From Camellia lanceoleosa (taxonomy: Eukaryota; Streptophyta; Magnoliopsida; Ericales; Theaceae): 64,000 nucleotides of DNA. Position 1 is the stretch's first letter; every line of letters begins with the position of its first letter. Below the pieces are notes generated by a model. That model was not told the DNA's origin, did not search any database, and saw only the letters and a list, made by a program, of their open reading frames with translations. Location of the stretch: positions 157,362,246 through 157,426,245 of the forward strand of contig CM045763.1 of NCBI GenBank assembly GCA_025200525.1, written 5' to 3'. Shown here piece by piece: positions 43,485-55,989 of the stretch. The position numbers and the translations under genes were made by a program.

Positions 43485-46400
43485 TGTAGACACCCCATTT
43501 TTTACTGTCGATAAGACTTGGGCACCACAGGTTGATTGTTCAAGGACGAAGGCAGGACGAAGGCTATGTAGTGCAAAGGTTCGATTTTTTCAGCAATGAG
43601 AACGTCAAATCCCAACCTCACACCCCATTTTGGACCAAAACTATTTTGACCAAAATGATTTTTAGACCTTGAAACCCTCTCTTTCAAAACATTTTTGAAA
43701 AAAAATTTCTACGATGTTCCAAGGCTCGCATTTCGTTAAATGTTGCGCTTTTCGGTAAACCGAGCAAGGACAAAGTGGAAATGAATGAAAGAGAGGTGAA
43801 CTCTTTGAAAAAAAATATTTAAAACATCTTTTTTAGAGGTTTGGGGTTGAAGAAAAGAGGAGAGGAGAGGGAAGAAAACTAGCTGAAGAGAAGTTAGGCA
43901 TGAATCTGGTTAGAACCAAAACTGAGCAATCTTCACTAAAAGAGCCATATCTTCTTGCACACTTGGAATTTTGATCTGAAGATGCCACCATTGGAAAGAA
44001 GACTTCCGGGGCTCCAATTTAGACTCAAGAATGACCTGCAAAGGAGTCTAGATGAAGGAGATATGCCTGTTTGAAGTCGGGGCCAGAAACTAGTTTTTGC
44101 TTGTCGGCCACCAATGAAGCTTGTCGGCCAGAGGTGCATTTTGTCAGCCACCAGTGATGGATGTCGACCACCAGTGATGGTCATCGGCTACTGGTGGTGG
44201 CTGGCTAGCCACAGGCGTCAAAAAGGTCAGATTTTGCAGATATTTTCCTCCAACTATCTGTTTTGTTGATATTTTCGACCTGAGCTCTCATTTTTCTATA
44301 TATAGAGGACAGTTGGAAAAATTTTGGGAGCCTCTCTCTCTACAATTCTCTCTCTCTAGATTTCTCTCTCTCTCTTGCTCTTTTGTGCATACAAGTAGAG
44401 ATGCACTTCTAGTTTGCCTATCAACCTTTAATCAAAGTTGCTTATCTTTGGGCTAAGGTTACTTGAGACCCTTTTTGAGCTCTAAAAGGTGTTTGTGGCT
44501 TGGATTGTTGCCTATTTTGTGCTTTGGCTCCAAGAGGTATAGCACTTGTCCTTTAAGCTTGTTTTGTACACTTGTTTTGCCATCTTTTCAAACTGTTTTT
44601 GGCCTAGTTTTCAACTGGAAAAACCTCTATTTTTTATGACCTAAAAATGGTGGTTTGAGGCTATTTTGAGTTAGGGGGTGGTCCACTCTTCTAGTCTCTT
44701 TGCTTGTTAAGCTTTTGTACCATTTTTCATCACTTTCAAACAAACTTTTTTGGGCCTTTTAACCACTGAATTTCAGAGGTTTTTCAGTGGTAAAAACCTT
44801 CTTTTGAAGTCCAAAATTGGAGGGGTTAGCCTCCCCTTCTTGTGTCTTGTTTGCATGCCTAGATAGCTTCATATGTTAACATGTTTTTTTCGCTTAATTT
44901 AGCTTAAGTCCAGCATGTTTTTGCCTCTAAAATAACCTATTTTGGCTCTGTTTTGGACTGGTTAGTTCAGTTGAGGCTTGTATTGCATAGTTGTAGTATT
45001 AATTCCTTCACTAGCTTGATGTTTTAATGCTTTAACTATCATTGTTTTGAGTTAATAGCATGTTTTAGTGTTGTTTTACACTTCATTTCAGCACATACAA
45101 TCTCTGTAACCTCCCTCATTTCTTCACTTTTTCATTTGTTTTGAGGGTTGTTTCAACCTTAGGGTTGTTTAAGCTTGAGGTTGAGGCTCATGCTTAATGG
45201 TTTAATCCTCTTTTGAGGGTTCATTACCAACGGCGTGAAGCCTCCCTTATGCCTTGAACTACCCTTTGGTTAACACTTCTTTCGCTTTAGAAGACACTCA
45301 CCAATGGACTTAATCGATTAAAGAATGAATCGGTAACTAAAATGAGTAAACAAAATGAACAAGTAAAAAAGGCTAGATAAGCATCTTTCGTGTTGCATTG
45401 CATGTGTTCAGATCGGACGTTAATTCGAACATAAGGAAAATGGAACATTTCATGCTCAAAGTGATGAAATGTGCCACTTTCCTTGGTCACCATCACCCTT
45501 GATCATGCATGATAGGGTGGTGGTCTTTTTGAGTCTTGCTGTGCACTCATTAAACTTGTACAAGCTTGGTTCCTTCGCCATCATGCATGGAAAATGCTTG
45601 GTTGATGGTTTAAGGGCCAAGAGTTACATTTCTTTGAGCTTGTGTGATGATAAGGAGAGTGACAATACAAACACTCCTTGAGAATACACTGCTTTTCTCT
45701 GTTTTCTCTCTGTTGCAGCAAAAAAGGAAGTTCAGGACAAGGGTAGCCGACCAGCCATCAATGAAGAAAGTTGCACAGTGTGTTCCTGAGAGGAGCAGAG
45801 CTGTTCTGAAAGTTGGTAGATTCTTTGGTGTTCAAAATATGCAAACAGTGGCGTTCAATGGCAAGGCGGTGGCATTTTCAAGTGGAGACCAACCGAGCAT
45901 GCATGCATCCCTCGCTTCCCGAGGCCATTTAGTTGCTTTGATTAATTAATTAGTCGTAGCTAATTAGTGTAATTACTTTATACTTAATTAGCTTAGTATT
46001 TAGCTAATTAATTCAATTTGCAATATTTAATTAGCTTAGAATAAGTTAGTTAATTTGTTTCAATTGTTGTAATAGTTAGTTAGCGCAACTAGTTAGTTAG
46101 CTTATTCATTAGGACCCTCCTTCGCGAGGGCATAATGTTGTAATAAGTGTGCGTGCGTGTGTGCATGTCTTCCAACCCCACGTCTTTCTTTCTCCCTTTT
46201 ATTTAATCACTTTTGATGATTAGATTAGAGACATGTTTTTATTAGCATATCTTATGCTTGCATGATTGCATCCATTCATTTGTCTTTGCATACGTCGAGG
46301 CTTGGCGCATCATTCAAACTGCATTGCAATTTCAATATCTTCTTTGACTACGTGTTTAATCGCATGTTGTTCAAATCGATTCATATGTCATATTAGTAGC

Positions 46401-47278
46401 CGTGCCTATTAATCGCATTTTTGCATGTGTTGCATTAGGCATATTGTATAGTTAGGATCATGCATTCTTTCTAACTAGTTTTTGTTTTGGCTTTGAGTAC
46501 TCGGTAAGTTTTATGCTTTAGCATACTTACATGAGTGTGATTGCCATGTTTCCATGTTTTGCATGCTTCCCATGAGGCTATGTGCTTAAATACTAAACTG
46601 CATGAATGCCTGTGGATGAAGGCTTGTTGTTTGAATTGGAACAATTCAACGAATGTGCGTTTTAAGCCCACTTTGTTGTGGCAAAATCATGTTTTAAGCC
46701 CACTATGTTTAGTGGCAAATCTGCATCTTTAAGCCCACTTGAGGGTGGAAAATTCAAACCATTTTTGCAAACAAACATGGCTTGAAATGTTCCAATTCTT
46801 GCGATGTAGTCTATACTTGTATGCGTGCGCATCACATAGTAATGTTAGCTAATAACCGAAACAAAAACACATAATGTTTATAAAAGAACATATTATGATT
46901 AGTAGAGGCCGATCTTTGATCGGGTGAGCGGGGGTGCTCATTTCAGGACCTTTCCCTCTCGTACCCAAGTTCCCGAGCTAAGACAACTTTGGTGATGACA
47001 GACATGTGGCCTTTGGCACGAGTCAGGGTTTTCTAAATTTTTGCAAAACAAAATATTTGGGTGGCGACTCTATATCTAGCAAAACAGTCCAATTTTGGCA
47101 TTATTTGATTTAAAATTGATTTTCCAAAAAGATTTGCCAGATTTGGACTCTTTGGTGTTTATCAGTTTCACATTGCACTTGTGAGACTAGATTCAGAACC
47201 GTTGGAGTCTGAACTGTAAGACCTTCTTTTTAAACCCTTTCCGAAAGGCGGGGACGCGAAAAAAGGCGAGTCCATACA
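43485..47278 (+). mobile_element. LTR 4: 3' LTR of LARD-like element C
   Basis: It runs from TGTAGACACCCC to ...GCGAGTCCATACA, 3,794 bp. It keeps GGCCGG cluster 1 in weakened form (44,100-44,216), CTATATATAGAGG as TATA region (about 44,295), a CT-rich leader, the TTAATTAG-rich tract (45,935-46,100) and the terminal hairpin block (46,901-47,080). Cluster 2 is reduced to GTAGCCGACCAGCC at 45,747, and the G-box palindrome is absent. It resembles solo LTR 3 more than LTRs 1 and 2. Nothing inside supports a gene. Confidence 0.82.
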
Positions 47279-48531
47279 TACACGCAGTTCGCTTGAGTGT
47301 GAAAAATGACGCTCATGCATCAGACACATTGTTCTGCTCGAGCGCAAGAAATGACACTGGAGCGTAGAATACACACTTTCAGAAGTTTCGCAGACGAAGG
47401 ACATCGCTCGAGCTCAAGATTGGCCGATAGATCGTCCACCCGCTCGAGCGCAGGAAACACCGCTCTAGTTTATAATACACTCTTCTAGTATTTGCAGGTC
47501 TACAAAAATACTGAGAGTTTGCAAAGCCCATTCGAGCGCAAGAATGGCCACTCGAGCTGAGAAGCAAAAATTGCAAAGCCCGCTCGAGCGCAAGAATGGC
47601 ACTCAAGCGGAGGAGCAAAAATCTGGGCAACAATGGTTTGAAAAAAATCAAGCAACCAACCTATTCCAAACACACAACTACAACAATCCAAAAGCCAAAT
47701 TTAAGGATATACAAGAGGAGCAAGAGGTGAACGACAATATGAAACCCTAAAACCCAAGTCCGAGATACAACTAGGGTCGGGTCAAAACCGAAATCACTAT
47801 ACCATTGTTTGGGGGGAGATAGAGGATGGACTCAATTGAAATTAAGTTGGCCTGTGTGTCCAGGGTGAAAGTTCTGAAATCGCTCATATACATGGGTGCC
47901 GATCCGGCGGGCGAAATTTCTGTAAAATGGCAAATTGAAATATTTGTGTGATAATTGTGTTAATTCGGGAACCACTGAGTTGTAGTCTTAGATGGGTTGT
48001 CTGAAAGATAATGAAATTGGCTCATAAAGTGAGATGAAATGAATTAACTTAAATTAACGAGAAAGAAAAAGGATTGAGATGTGAATTTTGGTACTTTATG
48101 ATTATATAGAATATGGATGTTTTATCACTGGCATTGTAAATACACATTATACTTATATCTTTGTTAAGATCCATATACTGTGTTAGATTGTTCCTATTGG
48201 GTTTTGGCTCACCCTATTTGGGAAAAACCACTTTTAGGTGTTGATGATATGCCTTCACCAAGGCAATAGCTTGGAGGGACTTTGGAGCAAGAGCTTCTTT
48301 TTGTTGCATTTTCTTTTGTATAGCCTAGGGCTTTATTTGTATTAAGCTAGTCTCTCTTTTATTGTAACCAAGTAATGACTTGGAAAGATGTAAGCCCTTA
48401 GGGCATTTAAATATCTGTTTAACTTTCATTCCTCTTTACTACTTGTAGCACATGCTGTAGATTCAGGATGAACTATTTATGAATGTATATCGCATGTGTC
48501 ACTTTCGTGTAAACTGTAGGGACCATTTACA
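47279..48531. mobile_element. Gypsy LTR H, rearranged into two opposed pieces
   Basis: The left piece (47,279-47,804) matches the start of the minus-strand LTR at 58,063 (CGCTCGAGCGCAAGAATGG, CCAAACACACAACTACAAC). The right piece (47,805-48,531) matches a later part of the same LTR, but on the plus strand (TTTGGGGGGAGATAG, CAGGGTGAAAG, TTGGGTTTTGGCTCACCCTA), and ends GACCATTTACA. The join falls at the LTR's own first bases. This requires an inversion or two insertions plus a deletion. Confidence 0.75.
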
Positions 48532-50815
48532 TAATTTACCCCAAAAATATTTAGTAGACTTTAAAACATGTTACAAGTCCCACACGAAAAATAAAATAAA
48601 ATTTAAAAGTTAGATTTAAAATTGTCATTATTTTAGTAAACAATTCAAAAGGACAAAATGATTTTTTAAATAGTTATCGTTTTCATAATTTCCCAACGAA
48701 CATGAAATTTATTGCAATCCATCTTTATTCAGTTAATCGAAACAATTAAGATCTTGAATATTAACACTTTTCTGCTAGCGAAAATTAAGAAATGAAAAAT
48801 GAAAGAAATGGACTAATCTTAACCTTTCTTCTTTTTAATTTTGGTTACAAACTAATCTTATCCTTTCTGTGTTGGTGAATTTTCAAAAATAAAATCAGTT
48901 TGTTTTTTTGGTAATTTCAAAAACATTTCTTATTTTTTTCTTGAAAACTCTTTTAAGTTTTATACGTTGTCCCACATCTAAAACATGAGAGAAATATATT
49001 AAGATAATAAACACTCATGAAATATTCATTGCAATAAGAAATTAGTGTTGATGCTTATACTGTTCAGCAAATCTTTATACTGAAGGTTAGCATGGGACTA
49101 GGTAGACTACATGCTAAAGTCTGTTCCCAGCTAGTTAACCTTAAATGGGAAGGTTACCATGGGTTACCATCGAAGCTTAAACCTTGTGGAGCTACTCAGC
49201 TTGTCATTGTCGGGACCCACTACCATGTACCATATAACCCTCAGCTTGTTATTGTCGGTACCCTCTGCCATACATTCGCACCGCATTAACGAGCTTATCA
49301 TTTCATTCAGTAGTCATAGGAAAATTTTAAATTTTTTTTATATACTTGTGAAGATGAAGTCATTCCCATTAACAACGCAATTGCAGAGACTGCTGTGAGG
49401 GAAGTTTTGGTGAAATACATTGTCAAACCTACTGTGACCAAATTAGGCTCTGAAATATTCGAACACCTCTTTGTGCGGGGCTAGAATTTCGATCGCAGAA
49501 TTGCGATTAAGATGTTCTTCTTTATACTACTCCTGGTCGTTCTATTTTCTACGTAAGATATATAAATCCCTTTTGTTTTCTGTTTCAGATTGAAATTAGA
49601 GTTCACTAATCTTCTTTTATATATATATTAACATATCTATATAACAAGACCACTTTACTCAAGTGACAAAAAATGCACATATAGTGTGTTAGATCACATC
49701 TTGCCTTTAATATTAATCTTCTTCTTTTTTTGTCATTATTCTTATAATATTATTTTATTTTTTTTTAGTTGTATATGCATCGCATGTGCAGACTACTAGT
49801 GTATATATACACACACACACATATATATAAGACAATTTTAACTCACTTTTCTAAAAAATTGAGTCCAGTTTGGATTTTGGAAAGGTTTCTGAGAGTTTAA
49901 GATTTTTTTCATAAATTTTATACATTTTAAGTGTATTTAGATTGAGTTGATCTAAAAACTTTAAAAAAATAAAAAATAGATGTACATATTTCTATATATT
50001 TGTTAGTATTTAATATTTTCAACAAAAAAAAAAATCCTAAAATTTATACGTTTTAAATGTATTTAGATTGAGTGGATCCAAAAACTAAAAAACATTGATT
50101 AAAATATTTAAAAAGTTCACTAGAAATATAAATTAAAAATCAAAAACTATTTTTGAAAATTTCAAAATCAAACAGAGTTTTAAAAATTATTTAAGAATTT
50201 GAAAAGCAAAAAAGTTTGGAATTTTCAAAATTTTAAAAACTATTTTTAGAACATACAACTAAACAACTCTTTTTAAAAAATTATTTTTCAAAATTGATTC
50301 TGAAAACCAAACTAAACAGACCGGAGTTTTTTGTTTTCCTTATTTTTTATTTTTTAGTGAAATTTTTTAATATTTTATGTAATTTTTTTATTTTTAGATA
50401 CACCTAATCTAGGTATACTTAAAAAGTATAATATTTGTGAAATTCTTTTTTTAAAAAAAATCATCAAATACAAAAAAAAATATACAAAACTACTAAACTT
50501 TGGTACATTTTTATATTTTGTTCTATTTAATGAATTTTATAAAAACATTTGTACAAATTATATATCTTTTAAGTATATATCAAGATTAAGTAGATATAAA
50601 AAAATTTAAAAAAAAATTAAAATATTTTAAAAAAAATACCAAAACTATTAAAATATGAATCAAAAATTTTAAAAACTCGAAACCATGAAGTGTAATATTC
50701 TAATTTCCTTACAATTTCAGGATTCTTATGATCATCTCAAAGGACTCTATATGTTGTAATGTTGAGTATCTGAAATGGTGTCGTTGTGTCTAATGTGATT
50801 ATATTTGGTGAAATA
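48532..50815. other. AT-rich intergenic DNA; dispersed repeat and one short exon-like frame
   Basis: It contains a second copy of the 27,049 repeat (about 48,850-49,045), many A/T homopolymers and, at 49,350-49,484 plus, a 44-codon frame with non-repetitive composition (INNAIAETAVREVLVKYIVK) ending in TAG. I do not recognise this frame. No other gene is seen. Confidence 0.45.
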
Positions 50816-50819
50816 AATT

Positions 50820-51070
50820 ATGGCATCATTTGGGAATTTGGCTATTTTAATTATTTTTTTAGCTTTTTAACTATTTTATGAGATGAAAAAAAAATTGTGT
50901 TTGGCATGAATTGTGGATTTCTTTTAGTTGAATAGATGGTTGTGAAAAAAAAAAAGATTGATTGAAGTGTAAGATGTGACATTTTGTCTTATTAGTTATT
51001 TTGGCCTTTTGTTTTTTTGTCTTTATTAACTATTTTAATCAAGATCCAAGTTGCCAAACATGATGTGATA
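50820..51070 (+). mobile_element. MITE-like element, relative of 19,220-19,455
   Basis: The ends CATCATTTGGGAATTTGGC and GTTGCCAAACATGATG are imperfect inverted repeats. The middle shares GATGGTTGTGAAAA and GTGACATTTTGTCT with the element at 19.2 kb. No coding capacity. Confidence 0.55.
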
Positions 51071-51461
51071 GTACTGGAGCAAATATATGTAATGTTATTA
51101 ATTTAAATAGTAAATCTATCACTTTGGAATAAACTAAAAAAGCTAAAAAGTTAAAAAGTTACTAAAAAACTTAAAAAGTCTATACTATTATTTTACCCTT
51201 TGAATTCAACTATCCAAAGAGTCAAAAGTTAAAAGTCAAAAAGTTAAAAGGATAAAATGGTCATTTTGATTTTACTACAATATTTTATTACACATCTTTT
51301 CATAAAAAGTCATAAAGTTATCCCAAACATATATCTTTTTTTTCTCTACTTTTTAAACTAAAAAGTCAAAAAGTGCACTTATATAGCACATCTCAAACAA
51401 CTACTTAGTCTTTTAAAAGATAATTGGACAAGTATAAATATGAATAGTGTGGATTATGAGT

Positions 51462-51611
51462 AATGCTAGAGACTCCGAAGATTCCACTAAAGATTCTACC
51501 AAATGTCTCACATAAGTGTGGGACCCACACAATGTGGGTCCCATGTGGGTCTCATACCCATGTGAGACATTTGGTAGAACTTTTGGTAAAATTTTTAGGA
51601 TCTCTAGCATT
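51462..51611. mobile_element. 150-bp foldback MITE
   Basis: AATGCTAGAGA opens and TCTCTAGCATT closes an almost fully palindromic element. Inner arms include TACCAAATGTCTCACAT with ATGTGAGACATTTGGTA, and TGTGGGACCCACA with TGTGGGTCCCA at the centre. It could form one long hairpin. No clear target duplication. Confidence 0.75.
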
Positions 51612-52293
51612 TTTGGTGGATTATTAGTTCAAAACCATCAAATATCTTCTCAGTTTGGTGAGAGGTTTTTTGGTACCCTTCAACACTACTCATCTTTTAT
51701 GACACTTGTTCCTTGTTTCTTAAAAAATAGCTTTAAATTGAAGAATCTTACTATTTATAAAAATTCTTAAAAATCTTTAAGAAAAAACTCCTGAATTTAT
51801 GCTAATGATGTGTGATAATGTTAAACTCACAATTTGATATTTACAATGTAGAAATAACATTATCACAACAGTGCAAATGCTAGTTTTTGATAAGGTCTAG
51901 AAATGCTGTTCGATTGCTTAATTTTTGACGGTTAGGTGTTTAATACGTAAACTTTTGGATCCTGAGGTGAAAAAAGGGGGAAAAAATGATTGTAGTAGTG
52001 AGAAAAAGAATGGAAGTGATTTTGATTTCTTATTATTGTGTTTGGATGAATAAAAGAGAAGATAATTTGATTTCTTACTTATCTTATTTAGACATAGTCA
52101 ATAAGAAAAAAGAAAATAAAATATCTAATTTTCTTTTATTTTATTTTACTAAAATAACTTTCCATATTAATAAGTTATTTTTTTAGTTTTTTCCACCATA
52201 AGATAATTTTGATATTTTAGAAAAGTTTCATGAAACTCATTTCTTTTCTTACCAAATTTCACCACTTTTGGTGAGAAACAAAACACAACTTTA

Positions 52294-52452
52294 CGCTGTG
52301 TTTGGTTGGTAGATTTGCAAAGGGATTTGAAAATGGAAAGAGAAAAGGTAGGTGAAATGTGAATATAATATACATATATTTCACTTAGTTTCACATATTT
52401 TCTTCCTTTCTCTTTTCAAATCCCTTCCTAAATCTCCCAATCAAACACAGCG
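52294..52452. mobile_element. Tourist-like MITE, 159 bp, target duplication TTA
   Basis: TTA precedes and follows. The terminal inverted repeats CGCTGTGTTTGGTTGG / CGCTGTGTTTGATTGG continue inward as GGGATTTGAAAA on both arms. A 3-bp TTA duplication with such ends is typical of PIF/Harbinger-derived Tourist elements. Confidence 0.85.
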
Positions 52453-54119
52453 TTAGTGAGATTTTTTTTCTCACCATCTCTTACAATTTCTCACTTAATC
52501 ATCCAAACAAGTAAGAGATTTCATTATTATTTTTTTATTTTCTCACCACACCCCTCCATCTAAATGAGTGTTAGCCTCTTTGATTTCTTTATTTCTCAAT
52601 TCAAACAAACATGAATATCTCTATTTTTTTTCTCTCTATTCTATCTCTCACCAAAAACTCTAGTCTCCCCTTTTTTTATCCCCAAACCCTAGGGTATGTA
52701 TCTTCATATCTCTCTCATGATCTCACAGACTCTTTGTGCTGGTATGTGGTCTTCTTACCGACGAACATTGTGTACTCTCTCTCTCTCTCCCTGGCTTTCT
52801 CTTTCAAGATTGTAGTTTTATAATGGAGTTTTGGTGGTCCACCCTTTCATATTGAGTTTTGATCCTTTGGGTTGAGTTTGTTACTCTGGGTCTTGTTTTT
52901 TTTAATGATTCAGAGAAGCTTGAAGTACACTAGGATCTCGATCTCATTCTTCATACATCAATCTTTGCTGAACAAGTGAATCTTGGGTGGCCTTGGAGGT
53001 GTTGGAAAATGGGTCCTGCCTATTTTGGGACATTAGGGAATTTTGGGGCATTTCCGATGTGATTTCAAGAATTTTTTTTGCTAATACAAGTTTTCATGGT
53101 TTGTGATTTGTTTCTGGTCACTTCTATGGTATTTTTCTAGGTTGGGCATGTGTTTTTATTGATAAATATTTTGGTATGTTTTTTGAGTGATTGTATGATT
53201 TTGTTGAGAAAACCAAATATGAGAGACAGATTACAGTTGAATTTGATGATGTGATGGATTATAGCATTGCCAAAGCATAAGATTTCTGACTTCACAACAC
53301 AATCTTCATTCTCTTTCTTCTTCTTTTTTTTGATCTCATCTCGCAGGGCAGCCCAATTTGATATTAATGATTGAAATTGTATGATTCAAACACTTTTTGT
53401 TAGGTTATTGGAGAACATCTTAAAAAATGTTAAATGCTAACTAATGTTAGCCTTAATTTGGCAAGTCTTTTGACAGACCACTAGAGTGTAAATTTGAGCA
53501 AATCTAGCTAAAACATGACATTGGCAGTGTCTTTAACACTCCACTAGAGATGGCTATATATAGAAACAACTCTATATATAGAGGTAAATGTGCTCAACAT
53601 GTGTATACTACTATTTACTGCTTTCACATTATAAATTATTGATGTAGATCAATCAATCCCACCTGATTCAAGTAATGGTCTTGAGCTGAGACTGGTGTAT
53701 TATAGAATTATTTTGCCTTATGGAGGTGAAACGTCTTATCTCAAGATAACTTTTTTACAATTAAATGACTAAAATGTTCCCCCAAGATAAGTTATCCCAT
53801 TTTATTCTATTCGAGAATCAAACATGGCAATAGATTGTCAACACCAATAAACACAAGCCATAAACTGTTGAATTTAAATGCATTTCATACTAGAATTATT
53901 TTATTTTCTGCTTCCACAAAAGTATAGTCCGTCAACTTCACAATATTGACACCTTTTTGATAGCAATACCATCTTCTTTTTATAGAAACACCACAGAAAT
54001 GCAGGTCCATAACAAACCTCATTTGTCTGTCCTTGTTTTCTCCTCTCTACCTTTATTGTGCAGATATGCTAGCAAAGCAGCAGTAGGAACTGAGTTATAC
54101 AAAATTCGAGAACTCTTGT
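52453..54119. other. Intergenic DNA downstream of UXT copy 2; no supported gene
   Basis: A CT-rich stretch with CCAAACCCTAGGG (about 52,680) followed by (CT)n at 52,777-52,790 resembles a plant gene leader on the plus strand, but no sizable open frame follows. The rest is AT-rich and unassigned. Confidence 0.4.
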
Positions 54120-54760
54120 TTAGTAAGACCCCTCCCCTGGAAGTTGGAGTAATTCTCATATTCCTTCACAAACCTACATCGATCCAATAAATGAAGTGCA
54201 TTTTCAAATGTTTTGAAGTAGATAAGGGATAGGGAAGGAAAGATAAAGCTAGATTAAATATAAATCAAAATTAACATACCATCTTAATCTGGGCTTTGAT
54301 TGATGCGATTACGCATGTGTACTCCTCTATTTGCCTGAAAGAGCAGTTTCCAGTGATAATCAATTTATATGTGTATCAAACCAAGAACCAAACAAAAGAA
54401 CCGGACCTCATTTACAATAACCAGGCAGTTAAACACATAATAAAGAGGATGAGGAGAATGCCCTCCAGTCTAGATTTTAGACTAAAACTCGATGTTTAGG
54501 TCCGTGGGGCTCACCACGAGTCCCGTTTCGATTATCCGAACTGTTCATTTTTGTAGACACCCCATTTTTTACGGCCCCTACGACTTGGATGTCATCGCTT
54601 GCACACCCAAATGACGAGTGTATATGCTTGTCAAGTGCTCGAAGTCCTCAGTGAAATGCCACAGCTTTGAGCCTTTCAAACCCTACACCCCTGTTGCCTT
54701 GTTCTGGACCAAAACCTTGGATTTTCAAGCCTGCAACCTCTAGTGGCCTGCCGGCCACTC

Positions 54761-55585
54761 CTATGGGCTATCCTGACTCCTCCTGGAGCCCCTCATCCTT
54801 TCCTCTTCTGCCTGCATAATAGTTTCAAGGTGGGTTGCAGCCTGCACAAGGCACCCAAAATCTCTAGTCATGGAACCGACAACTCTATACATTAGCCCAG
54901 TCCTTAACCTCTTTTCAAACTCCAAACATCGGCGCTCCTCAGTCGCCACCAACTCAGGTGCAAACCTCAACAGACTAGTAAAGGTTGCCTCAAACTCAGC
55001 CACTGGCGTGTTCAACTGCAACAATTTAGAGAATTGATCTCTCAACTTCTCCCTAACCATGGGAGGTAGGAACTTATCCTGGAAAGCCTCAACAAAAGCC
55101 TCCCAAGTTCCTCCAATACGCCCACGCACATACTTCCACCACTGACCCGCATCCCCCTTCAACTAGAAAGATGCCAAGGTCACTTTCAACTGATCATCCT
55201 TGATGCCAAGCATCTCGAATATCTTCACTAACTGTTCTAGCCACTCATCTACCTTCAGTGGCTCCCTGGGATCACCCACAAACTCATCCGAATTCGACCA
55301 GAAGAACTCCCTTTTCAGAAAAGATGGCCCTGCTTTAGCTACTTGGGCTTGGACTTGATTCTCGGCTTGGACTTGATTCTCAGCTCGGAGAATGTCCATA
55401 GATTCCCTCAATGCTCCGGCCATTTCACGGGCTAAGGCACCCAAGGCCTGATGACCAACTGGTTCAGCCACATTGGCTTGGCCAATTCCTTCCTCTTGTG
55501 CCGGAATGTCATCCGGTATCAGCATCACATGCCTCAAAGGTCTACCACGCCTACTACCACCACGTCCACATCCATGTCCAGACAT
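54761..55585 (-). pseudogene. Gypsy gag remnant, minus strand, 3' end lost
   Basis: From ATG at 55,585 (MSGHGCGRGGSRRGRPLRHV...) it continues ALAREMAGALRESMDIL, VDEWLEQLVKIFEMLGIKD, one in-frame TAG near 55,160 where the relative has another residue, then GDAGQWWKYVRGRIGGTWEA and FAPELVATEERRCLEFEKR. It resembles the plus-strand gag at 30,662 closely and is less decayed. It stops at about 54,761 against LARD LTR sequence, so the zinc knuckles, pol and the 3' LTR are gone. Confidence 0.85.
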
Positions 55586-55974
55586 CCTAATAAAGGTAAC
55601 AATAGGAGATCAGCACATTCACACATGTGACGACGCTAACTCACTTGTGTCCTAATACATTGAACAACAATAAATCATTCCATGTAAGCACATAGTCACA
55701 AAAACACATACGAATTTTATTCCCAGATAATGACCGTCCCACTGCGTTGCTAGAGTTCCAATTAGAAATAGCAGTGATCAAGTGCTCTTCCAATAGGACT
55801 TCCAGAAACCCGTAGACTCAATCAACATCTTAGGAACCAAATCCCATACTCACATAAGCACATAAACATGTTATCACATAAGCATACAATACATGCTAAC
55901 GTCTCAATCAAGCGAGATAAACCCATTATGGTACTAACCACTTTCCACGTACCCAAAGTATTCAAACCTGGTAC

Positions 55975-55986
55975 GCTCTGATACCA
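55975..55986 (-). promoter_or_regulatory. Primer-binding site, initiator tRNA-Met type (minus strand)
   Basis: GCTCTGATACCA on the plus strand is TGGTATCAGAGC on the minus strand, three bases after the LTR end. It is identical to the site at 30,210. Confidence 0.9.
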
Positions 55987-55989
55987 AGT

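Noticed and set aside
54001..54187. Plus-strand exon-like segment (YASKAAVGTELYKIRELLFSK) with an apparent acceptor TTGTGCAG
   Set aside because: It overlaps the last UXT exon on the minus strand, whose reading explains the sequence better through family match and correct phases.
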